Origin: Aspidapion aeneum
Taxonomy: Eukaryota > Arthropoda > Insecta > Coleoptera > Brentidae
Assembly: GCA_963576565.1 (NCBI GenBank)
Contig: OY755038.1
Span: 12,229,756 to 12,293,755 of the forward strand
Length of the DNA stretch: 64,000 nucleotides
Reading direction: 5' to 3'
A model generated the notes under the pieces. It was given only the letters and a program-made list of their open reading frames with translations, was not told the origin of the DNA and did no database searches. Position numbers and translations under genes: made by a program. This document shows positions 25,222 through 36,409 of this stretch, piece after piece. Numbering within the stretch: the first letter of the stretch is position 1; every line of letters begins with the position of its first letter.

Positions 25222-26696
25222 AACACCAGTATTTACTAAAGGGTCTACAATCCTAGGTTTAAATCTACATTTTGGTTGAAGGTTTAACTTATTTTTCCCG
25301 TGAATGAATTTAATATTTATATAAATTGTTCATAAATACCTTGCGATATGGGTCATCTTTTTTCATTGTAACAAAGATATTATTTCCACACAAAGGTTAT
25401 AAATAAATAAAAAGAATAAAATATTTTGGTTTAAAAATGGTAGCCATATTTAAACCTCCAAACGTCACTAGGAAATGTCGAATAAAAACGGTGTAAGTCA
25501 GTGTCTGCTGTCCGCTATATTTCACATGTTAATTTTTTAGACAAGTTAGCGACGATTAAACCAATGGTCGATTGTTTTGGTGAATGTGTAATTGAAAAGG
25601 AGTTCTAATATATCTTGTGCTTTTTACAGTATTTAAATATTGATACGTATTTAATACGGTAATGCATCTTCAGATATAGTTTTAAATTATTTATGTATTA
25701 TTTAGCTTCGAATGTTTTTGTATATAAGTTTTTTTGTCAACCATGGATTATTTCTATTGTTTTTCGAACTTTAAACCACCCCTCAGGGTGGTACTACAAT
25801 TTGAGACTTAAGTATTGTTCATACTCGTCTTAGTCTTTTGTTTTTGATTAGTCTTTGTCCTTTGATTATTCTTAGCTGTCTTAAACAAAATCGGCTGTTC
25901 ATACTTGTCTTTTGTTTTTGATTAGTCTTAGTCATAACTCACTGAAAAAAAAAATTCAATTTCAATAAAAAGGCCCTCTTCAAAAGTTATTTTCTACACA
26001 AAACAATCTTATTTAACCTAATCTGTGCACGAAACACAGACACGAAAGAACAAAAGCGAAAAAGAAAAAAAAGCAAATAAAATTTTGAGGTTATGTTGAG
26101 ATTTTCTGTTAAAAACATGATTAATGGCGGTAAATTCAAAATTTCGACCGCGCGCTTGCGCTCTTCGGACGCCCTGTAAAACAAAACAACAAACATCAGC
26201 TGATGTCTGTCACTCGTCTTAGTCGTTGTCCTAAGGATTGAAAGTTGGCAACTCTTAAGACAAAGACTAATCAAAAACAAAAGCAAAAGCATTGTATGAA
26301 CACTCCCATAAGAAACAGTGGTGTTAACTTTCTTATGACAAGACATATGACTAAACCAAGACAACAGACTAGACAAAAGACGAGTATGAACGATCCATAT
26401 TTTTAACGGGAATCCTACGACTGCACGGACTAAATTTCCAAAAAATGACATTTCGTTACAACATTTTTATGTGGTTTTTCTTTATTTCTCAAGTTAATTT
26501 GAATTTATATGAGATGAAACTCACTGAGAAATGTTTACTATCATATTGCACATTAGGGCGAACCAAATCTCTGCAGTTATATGACCTGTGAGTATTTAAA
26601 AAATACACTTAAACCGGTCGGTATCAAGTCTATAGACTGGATACTTAAACCCGGTCTACAATGCTAAGTCTTAAGGTCTCAGTAAATACTGGTGTC
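25222..26696. repeat. Element with ACACCAGTATTTACT inverted ends, host of a nested MITE
   Basis: AACACCAGTATTTACT at 25223-25238 is answered by AGTAAATACTGGTGT near 26681-26695, with further imperfect matching inward (GTCTACAAT, GGTTTAA). The MITE 25815-26396 lies inside. No coding sequence. Confidence 0.5.
25815..26396. mobile_element. MITE built of repeated GTTCATACTCGTCTTAGTC words
   Basis: Ends are GTTCATACTCGTCTTAGTC (25816) and, reversed, CGTTCATACTCGTCTTTTGTC (26396). The same word pattern recurs internally at about 25897 (CTGTTCATACTTGTCTTTTG) and in reverse near 26262-26305, giving a ladder of inverted and direct repeats. The 154-codon reverse ORF inside has no recognisable motif and is probably incidental. 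Confidence 0.6.
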
Positions 26697-26923
26697 AATG
26701 TTTTAAAATATGTTATAAATACAAAGCCTCTAGTGTCCACTCCGTCCATTTCTTTATGTGAAAGTAGTCTAGGCAATGTGAATGTCATAAAAGGGCCTAC
26801 TTTTTTTATTTGGTTTGATGTCTTGTAAGTGGACACAATTATGCATGATGTTGTGGGTCATTTATCATTTTAAGCACAGTTATCTTTGGGTTCAAAATTA
26901 TTACTCTATTAGTAGTCAAAAGT

Positions 26924-27849
26924 TATATGGATGATTCTACCAGTGGGGCTATATGGATATCATTTTTGGTCATTGCCTTTAAATAACAGTACAGCACAGT
27001 AAATAATTTTGTTTTTTAAAATTTATGTAACTAATTAGGTGTAAGCTAAGAAACATTTATTTTCCCGAATTTTAGAAATTATTGCATAAAAATTCCAGAG
27101 GGATGAGTACCAGAGGAATGAGTTTTTTAATGGTTTTCCAATTTAAATCAAAATCTATTTAGACTACTTAACTTAAGTTTTATATAAACAAAGTTCCTAT
27201 ACTTATAATTTTAAAACAATCAACAAAAAAATTATACTATTGATATCCGTCGAATATTTACTTACCAGAGGGATGATAATTGAAGCGTTCCTTTTTGATT
27301 TCTCCGAAAAAAACTAATTTTCTGCCGAAAATAAAAAGATCTATAACTTAAACCAAACTAAAGTTGACATTATCTGTCACAACTTGTCACCCTCACAAGT
27401 AAATTAGATATCCACGGGCGTCTCTTTCTCCAGAAATTAACCGGTGGTATTCACAAATATTGTGTTATTAAAAATGGCGCACGTTTAAAATTGTAAAATT
27501 TTCCGGAGAAGATGTAAATTCGGATTTTCAAAAATATGACTACAAATTTAAGTTTTATCAATTTTTTGATAAATAGTTAAGACTTGGTTAAATATTATTT
27601 ATTAGGATATTTTTTTCAATTTGAGTTTTTAATATTTGGTTTAGGACTACACCAGAGGAATGAGGTATTTGCTTTGTAATAAAAAAAATTATAAACTTGC
27701 AATTTTTTTTATAGATTAAACTCAAATGCTCCATAAAGAAAATAGTTCGTTTTAAATCTTATAACTAAAACTATGCTTCATTTGCAGTCTGTGTTTGAAA
27801 AATATGCATTCCCACTCCACAGCACCATTTTTGTAGAATCATCCATATA
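26924..27849. mobile_element. 926-bp TIR element with repeated CCAGAGGRATGA motif
   Basis: Perfect terminal inverted repeats TATATGGATGATTCTAC at 26924-26940 and 27833-27849. Internally CCAGAGGGATGA, CCAGAGGAATGAG, CCAGAGGGATGATA and CCAGAGGAATGAGG occur at about 27098, 27110, 27265 and 27650. No ORF. Confidence 0.65.
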
Positions 27850-28162
27850 GGCTGTTCCTAATTAGCATTTTTAACACCCTTTAAGTTGGCAGAATAAAAA
27901 AACAATAGAGCTAAAATTTTTAGGATAAATAACATTTTTTAGGGGGTTACCCTGTATATTATATTTTCCTGATGGACCCCTAAGTGACTTCGCACAAATT
28001 ACATGAGCGTTGGGCTTCGGTGGAATGCTTTTAGACTCACGTATGTTCTAGAGGATATCCTCCCATTCTCCCATCCAACGTTTAAATAAAGCCAATATGT
28101 CAAATCATTTCGACGATAGTTTATTTTGGAAAATTCGAATGCGTGTAAAAGTGTGACCTTTA

Positions 28163-28371
28163 AACAACAAGTGAAATTAAAGAAAGAAAAATAAGAAAAA
28201 AGTTTTTCTGCTTCGGTAGTTCAATGTTTAGAATGTTTGCGTACAGAGCAAGAGATCCCGGGTTCGAATCCCGGCCGAAGCAGAAAAACTTTTTTCTTAT
28301 TTTTCTTTCTTTAATTTCACTTGTTGTTTATAGTTTTAGGTCCTTGCATTATTTGTAATTTGGTTTTTGAG
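28163..28371 (+). mobile_element. SINE with tRNA-like head on a perfect 56-bp stem
   Basis: Flanked by perfect 14-bp direct repeats AAGTGTGACCTTTA (28149-28162 and 28372-28385), so it retroposed. The tRNA-like core (28209-28282) has 8-bp acceptor-type pairing TGCTTCGG/CCGAAGCA, an anticodon-type stem TTTGC/GCAAG around GTACAGA (ACA at the anticodon position) and T arm CCGGG-TTCGAAT-CCCGG, which is also the pol III B box. The 5' segment 28161-28216 is the exact reverse complement of 28275-28330, so the whole 5' half pairs with the sequence after the tRNA. The tail follows (TTTTAGGTCCTTGCATTA). The related copy is 8195-8622. Confidence 0.85.
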
Positions 28372-28770
28372 AAGTGTGACCTTTATTATGTATGTAGGTA
28401 AATACCGGGGGTCACGGGTAGTGTTGTAAAATTTCCAGAAATATATTTTCGGAAATATTTCAGGCATATCTTTGTCGCTGTCATCAGCATCACACTCAAT
28501 AACATCGTCTTGCCAGTTTACTTCCTTAAAATCTTCAATAGTATCGGAAATAAAAATTATTCTATAGTAAGTTTAATGCTTATAGAGTTACAAAATATGA
28601 AAGATAATATTTTTTTAAATATTTCAATTTCCGTGGGAATAAATCCAACGGAAATATTTCCATTTACATCGCTAGTCACGGGTCATTGCATTTCAACAAT
28701 TTATTTTCACTTGACAACTTATCATACCCAGTGTTAAGGTAACTAATTCCATTTTCGCTAATTGCTAACC

Positions 28771-29623
28771 CAAGGCCAACACAAAAATAGAGGCCACGAC
28801 CCTGAAAAAATCAGCTGTTCTCCCGGGGCTGAATTTTACATTGGGTCTTATGGGAGGTCAGAAGTTTTTTTATGATATTTTCAAAATGGCACTACAGATT
28901 TCCGCAAAATTTCAGTGAAATATTCTCAGACACCATCCCGATATTCCACCAAAGGTTTGTAAGGAAGCAACATGATTAAAAGGTTAAAATCTTCAAGATT
29001 TAGCATTCCTTATTTTGAATTCAAATTACCCGCCATGTACCACATGCCAACTGTTATATTTGACATGTATTTGACTTTGTCATATGTGATTGTCACATTC
29101 GCTTCTGCTTTAAACTTAATTTTTGTGTGAGCTAATGAAGCGGCTATGAAAAATTAGGGCTTACTATACATTTAAAAAAAATTGTTTTGCCAGAATAAAG
29201 TAAAAACAATCTCAAAAACGGCTTTATTTAACAAGCCCTAATTTTTCATAGCCGCTTCATTAGCTCACACAAAAATTAAGTTTAAAGCAGAAGCGAATGT
29301 GACAATCACATATGACAAATTCAAATACATGTCAAATATAACAGTTGGCATGTGTACATGGCGGGTAATTTGAATTCAAAATAAGGAATGCTAAATCTTG
29401 AAGATTTTAACCTTTTAATCATGTTGCTTCCTTACAAACCTTTGGTGGAATATCGGGATGGTGTCTGAGAATATTTCACTGAAATTTTGCGGAAATCTGT
29501 AGTGCCATTTTAAAAATATCATAAAAAAACCTCTGACCTCCCATAAGACCCAATGTAAAATTCAGCCCCGGGAGAACAGCTGATTTTTTCAGGGTCGTGG
29601 CCTCTATTTTTGTGTTGGCCTTG
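28771..29623. mobile_element. CAAGGCCAAC family element converted to a palindrome (copy 4)
   Basis: The first ~460 bp are the usual left part of the family (28771-29230), followed directly by about 390 bp of the same part inverted (29231-29623), so both ends are CAAGGCCAAC. The right-hand CAGGGCTATC terminus is absent. Flanks GCTAACC (28764-28770) and GCTAAAC (29624-29630) match at 6 of 7 positions, suggesting that the palindromic form itself transposed. Confidence 0.8.
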
Positions 29624-29767
29624 GCTAAACTATAAAAAATTGCCGGAATGTCTTGACATATTTGTTTATTTTTATTATGACAACATTGTCAAATTGCAAA
29701 CTTTGGAGGGACATTCCAAAGTTCCTGGAGCCCATCGGAGGATTTGTCGTTGTATGGTAGGATCATT

Positions 29768-30367
29768 CAGGGCTATCAAAATGGACGGGCCACGATCCTC
29801 CACTTTGTTGACGTCACATCCGGGGCTGATTTTTTTTTGATGGTCACGTTACGACACAGCTGATTGTCTTTAAAATATTGAAGTTGGAATGACGGGTCAT
29901 GGATATTTGATTTTTTTTTAAATAAAGCCATTTTTGAGATTGTTTTTACTTTATTCTGGCAGAACAGTTTTTTTAAAATGTATAGTAAGCCCTAAATTTT
30001 CATAGCCGCTTCATTAGCTCACACAAAAATTAAGTTTAAAGGAGAAGCGAATGTGACAATCACATATGACAAAGTCAAATATAACAGTTGGCATGTGGTA
30101 CATGGCGGGTAATTTGAATTAAAAATAAGAAGTGCTAAATCTTGAAGATTTTAACCTTTTAATCATGTTACTTCCTTACAAACCTTTGGTGGAATATCGG
30201 GATGGTGTCTAAGAATATTTCAGTGAAATTTTGCGGAAATCTGTAGTGCCATTTTGAAAATATCATAAAAAAACCTCTGACCTCCCATAAGACCCAATGT
30301 AAAATTCAGCCCCGGGAGAACAGCTGATTTTTTCAGGGTCGTGGCCTCTATTTTTGTGTTGGCCTTG
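29768..30367 (-). mobile_element. CAAGGCCAAC family element, copy 5, with 7-bp TSD
   Basis: Full-length 600-bp copy in reverse, CAGGGCTATCAAAATGGACG to ...GTTGGCCTTG, between perfect GATCATT repeats (29761-29767 and 30368-30374). Confidence 0.9.
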
Positions 30368-30374
30368 GATCATT

Positions 30375-32173
30375 CTATAGGATACATACCTAAGTCTTAA
30401 AGCATTCCACCGAAGCTCATTGTCCATGTTATTTGTGCGACATCATTTATACAAAAAGCTGCTATGCAATTTTTGTTACTTAAATATTTTGTTAATTAAA
30501 AAGGTGCTGTATTGTTTTTCATAAAAGTTTTTGCAAATTTGTTCATTCGGAACAACCTGTAGGTATATGTTGTAGTAATTTAGGATAAAATTCGTTTTCA
30601 AAAAATAATAATAATATTTTGAGTATTTAGTGGATTCAGTAAGGACCAAATTTGCAATAAAATTGTTAAGTAAAATTTAGCAACTATAAAATTAAAACTA
30701 TTAGATTATTAAGGACAACAGAAACAGTTTTTTGACACTTTGTTGAAGATTTTAAGGTCACATCGATACATATAGGGTGATATTTATGGGAAGTATTATA
30801 CTGAAATGGTTAATAAGGGAGGCGAAAGCACCCTGTATAATACTTGCCAAAAGAATATTAAACTAATTTCTATTTAAAACAACATCCTAAAATATATGTT
30901 ATATATCACACGTACGGTAAGGCTTATTACAGTACCCGTCGTTGCATTATTGGTGGCATTGAACCGAACCGTACTGATAAATAAATAACTATTATTAAGA
31001 AGAGTACCTGTATATTATATTCACTACAAACAATGACATTGGAGTTCTACTCCTATATAACCTACATACCATATAGGAAAAAGCTATACTGGCCATAGAG
31101 AAGCCTGCTCAGAAAAAAAAATACTAACTTGGCAGGTGTTTAAATATGAATAGAAACAAGGATTTACCCCGATCTCAGCTAATCCCGGCGTTCCGTAAAC
31201 TAAAGCTTAAAAGAAGAGCGAAAGTAATATATTATGCATAAATTAATCGAAAACTGGCTTCATAATAAATTTATTAGCTAAGTTTTGAACTAAGCATTTT
31301 ATTGCCTATAAAAAATGTTATTACTAGAATTGTCATTTCTCTTACATTTGGGGCGAAAACATGAAAATTTTACAAAATTGTATATTTTGCTAACTATCAA
31401 AGCTAGGATGCTAGGGATACATCAAAAGAAGAGGAATTAAAGGTACTCTAAAAAAAATATATTTAATTTTTTTCGCTAGGATGCATCGTTTCGCTGCAAA
31501 TTCACTTTTTCTATAATCTTGTAAACAGTTTTAGAAACCACCCTCTTTAGGGCAGTCTTTAGGGGTACCATACATCGCACTTTAAAAACATAAAGTCAAT
31601 ATCCTCTTCTGTGAAAGGTTTACAGCATAAAGCCATCTTTGTAACAAAAAAAAAACAAATGTTAATAATATTGTAGCTACAATAAAATGAGCATGGGTAT
31701 TATTTTAATTCTTTTTGCGAGCGAAAATACTAATAATCTTGGGATATCTCAAAAACTACTTGATTTATCAAAAAATGTGTATGATGACAAAATTTGTTTG
31801 CGTTTAGAAAAGGAGTAAACCAAGCAAAAAATTTAAATCGGACCACTGGGTAGGGAGATACGCTTAAACAAAAAATCTATCAATTTGACGGCCATTTTCA
31901 AAGATGGTGGCCAAACGACCATGAGTTCATCCTCGTGGTTAAACTTTTTTTATACTCCTATATGTGCTTAACAAAGCCCCGTAGTCAAACTGAGGGCACA
32001 TATTAGATCACACGTGACAGACTAGCTGAAAAGAAAAAAATGGCAAAAAATTGATAAAATTTCGAGAAGTCAGGAAAGAATCTATATTCAAAATGTGCAA
32101 TTAGTTTTTGGAACCATTTTTAGGTAACCTATACTTCATGCAGGCACACTGTGTATAGCGTTTTCCTTTATGG
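30375..32173. other. AT-rich region, no gene recognised
   Basis: No reading frame with family motifs. A lone CACCCTG|TATAATA end near 30831 could be the relic of one CAGGG-type MITE. Otherwise I see only low-complexity AT sequence. Confidence 0.45.
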
Positions 32174-32866
32174 TATATAACCTATTTATTATAAATTTAT
32201 TAAAACAAAATAACCTTTTAAAGGAATTCTTTATCAATGTTGTTTTTTAACTATTATTTAGTGGTTAATTAAGCCCTCTTGACGAAACTTCTTAATTTTC
32301 AGGAGAGAATGTTTCAAAATTCAGTAGGTAACAATACTTTTGCAGGTATATTGTTAAAATACCTGCTGACCACAAATTGAAAGCTTACTATATAACCTAT
32401 TTATTATAAATTTATTAAAAACGAAATAACCTTTTAAAGGAATATTTTATGTCAATGTTGTTTTTTAACAATTATTTAGTGTTTAATTAATCCCTCTTGA
32501 CGAAACTCTTCTTAATTGTCAGGAGAGAATTCAGTAGGTAACAATATTTTTGCAGGTATATTGTTAAAATACCTGCTGACCACAAGTTGAAAATTCACTA
32601 TATAACCTATTTATTATAAATTTATTAAAAACTAAATAACCGTTTAAAGGAATTTCTAAGAAATATTTTAATGTCAATGTTGTTTTTTAAAAACTACTTG
32701 GTTTGTAAGAAATCCCTCTTGAAGAAAGTCAGGACTGCTGTTTCAAAATTTAGTAACAATATTTTTTCAGGTATATATTTAAAATACCTGCAGAGACCTA
32801 TTTATTATAAACTTATCAAAACGAAATGACCATAGTTAATTTTGAAGGATTAAAAAGTATTTTTAT

Positions 32867-33362
32867 AAAGGTTAGTTTTAGCGCCCTAGATATAAATTAT
32901 ACAACGACGAGAATTTAGTGACATATGGGAAAAATAAGATAATAAAAATATTTACCTCAGGCTGGCTTTGAACCATAAACTTACCAGGCAAACGCGTTTC
33001 TATCTGAGCTACCAACAAGGGCGGATCCAGAGGTGCTTCTGGGGGGGGGGATGGGGGCACTTTATGTGACATTTTCTGTTTGTAAAAAACGGTATATATT
33101 TTTTAAGTAGCATTTATTTGAATTAGTCAGTGGTTGTAATTTCGATAATAATAACAATAGACACTTTCATGCGCCGCAGGCAAAAATTTTGAATTTTTAT
33201 TAGCAAAAACATTACTTTTTACTCATTTTTTGTATATTCAAAAAATTCTCGGGGGGGGGGGGGGGCAGTGACCCTAGTGCCCCCCCTGGATCCGCCACTG
33301 GCTACCAAAGCCCTGATTTCCAACAAACAATATCAAGCCAAACTAAATTCTCCTCGTTGTAT
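32867..33362 (-). mobile_element. Second SINE family with tRNA-like head between complementary arms
   Basis: Perfect 13-bp direct repeats AAAGTATTTTTAT at 32854-32866 and 33363-33375. Minus-strand reading: the 5' end ATACAACGAGGAGAATTTAG (33362-33343), then a tRNA-like head (TTGGTAGCTCAGATAGA A box, GGTTCAAAGCC B box; + strand about 33314-33301 and 33015-32955), then CTAAATTCTCGTCGTTGTAT (32918-32899), complementary to the 5' end with one mismatch, then a tail. The head is interrupted by the hAT-like MITE 33016-33300. Confidence 0.75.
33016..33300. mobile_element. hAT-like MITE with 8-bp TSD
   Basis: Ends CAAGGGCGGATCCAG and CTGGATCCGCCACTG, flanked by perfect GCTACCAA at 33008-33015 and 33301-33308. 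Eight-base duplications and CA(G)NG ends fit the hAT superfamily. It contains G-runs (33041-33050, 33251-33265). It cuts the A-box end of the surrounding SINE. Confidence 0.85.
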
Positions 33363-33839
33363 AAAGTATTTTTATGTCTGTTGTTTTTTAAAACTATTTG
33401 TTAGTATAATAAATCCTTCTTGATAAAACTCTTCTTGTTTGTTAAGAGGGACTGTTTTAAAATTCAGTAGATAACAAGATTTTTGCAGGTACACAGTTAA
33501 AATACCTGCAGACCACAAATTAAAAGTTCACTATATAACCTATTTATTATAAATTTATTAAAAACGAAATATTCTTAATTAATTTTTAAGAACTTAAAAG
33601 TATTTTTATGTCAATGTTGTTTTTTAAAAACTATTTATTGTGTAATAAATCTCTTCTCTTGACAAAACCCTTCTTGATTGTGAGGAGACGCTATTTTAAA
33701 ATTCACAAACAAGATTTTTGCAGGTTTACAGATAATAGAATTTTTGTCAGATACCAGAAAATGTCGTAACCAATAAAATTCTACAATACCCTCTGTAAAG
33801 AAATTGAAAGTTGACAATCAGATAAGGTTTTTGTTTTGA

Positions 33840-34030
33840 GATGTGTTTTAAATATATCTGTACTGCTAGAGCGTATTAAAACCTTTAATGGAAAATGACT
33901 GCTACAAGCGGTCCGCCATATTGGGTTCAATTGAACCAAAACGTATGGCTTGGATTAAAAAGGACACGCTTTCAGTAAAATGTGAAAGGGACTGCTTTCA
34001 AATGACGTTGACAATTTGTTAATGCGGTGC
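33840..34030. repeat. Uninterrupted copy of the repeat split at 17220-18232
   Basis: Carries in one piece the blocks found apart at 17.2 and 18.2 kb (CTGTACTGCTAGA, AATGGAAAATGACTGCTA, GTATGGCTTGGATTAAAAA, TCAAATGACGTTGACAA). The remainder to 35279 is AT-rich with a C run at 34330-34341 and no gene. Confidence 0.5.
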
Positions 34031-35279
34031 ACAGTGGGACAGAAGCACAAAAAGATGCGATAAAGTCCCACAGTGCAATGGATGTATTCTTTTGTAGTCA
34101 GGAATGCTTAAAAATGAATTACTTGGTGATCCAAAAAAAAAAAGTGAACCCGAGCTGTTAGTCGAGGTAAAAGTGGTCGAATAAGCTTCAAACTATTTCC
34201 TAAAATACTATGTACGACGGCAAAGTTTATAAAATATTATGTTATGTTGTCGACCCTACAGAAACGGAAAGGCCACGTTTGCCCCCTCCCCAATAACTAT
34301 TCGTCCCCCTGAAAAATGAAAACACCTAACCCCCCCCCCCCAAAACAAATTTACAGAACCAACATAAAATTTTGGACACTTTCCTTCTGACTGACTTTCG
34401 CCATTTTTAAAACGACTTGACAGAAGCTTTCAATGCAATGATATTATACTAAACAGAAACAAAAAATAATTTAACTATATTAATAAATCAAATAATAAAA
34501 ATTAACGTATAAACCTCGTTATAAAAGAGTACTACAAACTTTTTGCCTCGGGGTAAGGTGTGACTTTTATTCCTTAATATATAATGAGTATAATAAGAAT
34601 ATGTGTAGATGTATATGTATGTAGTACTTTATATTTTAAATATCTATACTACAATTGAAACACATATTTCGCTAAGTTTGGAGAAAAATGTTAATATTTA
34701 AAAATTAATTCCGGCCTCATGGGAAAAAATTAGCAGCTAAATGTGGCATCATTTTAAAAAGGAAGGTTCAATAAAAAATGACATGTTAAAACTGGCCCGC
34801 GATAGCGGGCGACAAGTTACTTTTTGTCCACGTATATTTTTAAGATTAAAGAAAATAATAAATTTTTGAAAGATTTTACAAAAATGGTAGTTTGAAGAAA
34901 AACCACAAAAAATTTCGATTTTTTTTAAACGAGAATAATGTACTCACCATAGTGATTATCTGACATAATTATAATTATTTTAACCAAACTTGATCAACAT
35001 TAAAAATTGTGGCAAAGTTGATTCAATTGTGTTCTTAAAACAACTATGCAACGTCAGTTTTCAAAACACGCTAACTTTGACAAGGTGTTTTATTCATTTG
35101 TTTGATGTTTGACTATCCAAAGCTATGGTAAAGCGATTATTAATAAATAGTTTTCAGTAAAAATATCTCCCATATTAGATAAATGAGTTTTGCACTAAAT
35201 CGCATGTTTTCTTGATTTTGCCCCTCTGTGCGGTGATTTAACGTTGTCAAAATGGGGGTTAAATTTTATTTAAATTTAA

Positions 35280-35560
35280 GAAGGTTTTTTGGAAGACAAA
35301 GATATTATCTTTAGTTGATGTAGCTGCTTATTGGGCTTGTTTTTATACAAATTAAAAGGTATTTATGTTAAGGTAGCGTGTTTTTAAGCTTAGAAAAGAG
35401 ATGGTGCTGAGAGCGCGACAACCATTATCAGTACCCTGAATTTATCCAAGCCATACGTTTGAGTTCATTTGAAATCCATGCCGGCACGCTTGTGGCACTT
35501 ATTTTTAAAGGTCCTTTCCCAGTACAGATATCTTTAAGACATACGTGGATGGGTAAGTGT
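35280..35560 (+). repeat. Uninterrupted copy of the repeat split at 4680/8005
   Basis: Contains both the GAAGACAAAGATATTATCTT part (as at 4690) and the CCCTGAATTTATCCAAGCCA part (as at 8030) within 281 bp. No coding potential. Confidence 0.5.
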
Positions 35561-35572
35561 AGAATCCTTGTA

Positions 35573-35613
35573 TGTTGACATATTTGGATATTCCAAATAT
35601 ATCAACATATAGG
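35573..35613. repeat. Short hairpin
   Basis: TATGTTGACATATTTGGATAT is followed by TCCAAATATATCAACATA, giving ~17-bp arms with one mismatch. Function unknown. Confidence 0.6.
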
Positions 35614-36156
35614 GACCCTAGGTAAGTGCAAAGGGAATAGCTCAAAACAGCCACAATAAGACCCCCCAGAATCTGAGATATTTGGATATGTTTCCAAATT
35701 TAAATACTTATCTATCCCTTGTTTGTTGGTTATGATGTTCAGAAGGTCATTCTATTCTAACCACCGTGATTTTTACCCCCTTTTTGAATGGCGCCTCTAA
35801 TTTGGGCCTAAAATTACTCAAATAAAACTTTTTTTTGTTTAAGTGACAAAAAAGCACTATCAAATTTATTGATTAGTTTTTAAATGTGTCACTACTACTT
35901 TTTTCATATTTGGTGCAGGATCAGATTTTTATACAATTTTAGAGCAAAAATTTAATTTTTCTATTTTTGGCCACTACTGTATGTCATACATGTTAGCCCG
36001 CGGTTATAAAAACGATAACTGCAATGGACTGTAAATATTTTAATTAATTGAAGCGCGAACAAACATAAATATATTGATATGAAATTACGAAATAATCAAT
36101 CGTCCATAGGTTAATTGTTGTGCCACACAACGGCAATCAGAAACAAAGGCACTCAC

Positions 36157-36397
36157 CAGTTTTGCAGCCAATTTCTCCACGTTCCAAGGGGCCCCTGAAT
36201 GGATCTAATGATGTCACCACGTAGCTGAAGGTTCTAGTTCTATGCTTCAGTACACCAAAATCGAGCACTTTCAGGTGTAGAAATTTGAAATAGTTGGAGA
36301 ACGAAATTAACACGCCATTTCTCGAGGCGATTGACAAAGGATCTCTCTGGTTGTTGGTGCGCATGTCGAAATGCGCGAAATGCACTCTGCCCTTCAT
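36157..36397 (-). CDS. Isolated exon candidate, unidentified protein
   Basis: Minus strand: an open, non-low-complexity coding stretch (VHFAHFDMRTNNQRDPLSIA, then NYFKFLHLKVLDFGVLKHRT and VVTSLDPFRGPLERGEIGCK) ending at a consensus donor ACTG|GTGAGT (36157|36156). The acceptor may be GAAG|GGCAGA (start 36391), or ATG 36397 may be the start. GC content and residue mix look like a real gene, unlike the surrounding AT-rich sequence. The VLDFGVL pattern recalls the beta-strand motif of PapD/ASH-like domains such as those of TMEM131, but that is a weak resemblance. I see no partner exon within several kb on this strand, so it may be one exon of a gene with long introns or a stranded fragment. Confidence 0.4.
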
Positions 36398-36409
36398 ACA
36401 ATTGTGTGG

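Larger units (their letters stand above)
32174..33740 (+). repeat. Satellite-like tandem repeat, ~190-215-bp unit, five units
   Basis: The word TATATAACCTATTTATTATA (or its CCTATTTATTATAAA core) recurs at 32174, 32389, 32599, 32797 and 33532. Units also share TCAATGTTGTTTTTTAA, CCTCTTGACGAAACT, TTTTTGCAGGTAT and AAAATACCTGC. The spacing between units 4 and 5 is enlarged by the SINE 32867-33362. Units are clearly diverged. Confidence 0.8.

Noticed and set aside
25987..26451. 154-codon minus-strand ORF
   Set aside because: Composition is low-complexity, it overlaps a MITE built of repeats and has no recognisable motif.
28209..28282. Functional tRNA gene (anticodon ACA)
   Set aside because: The cloverleaf is plausible, but it is the head of a retroposed SINE with target duplication. 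ACA is not the normal Cys anticodon in animals.
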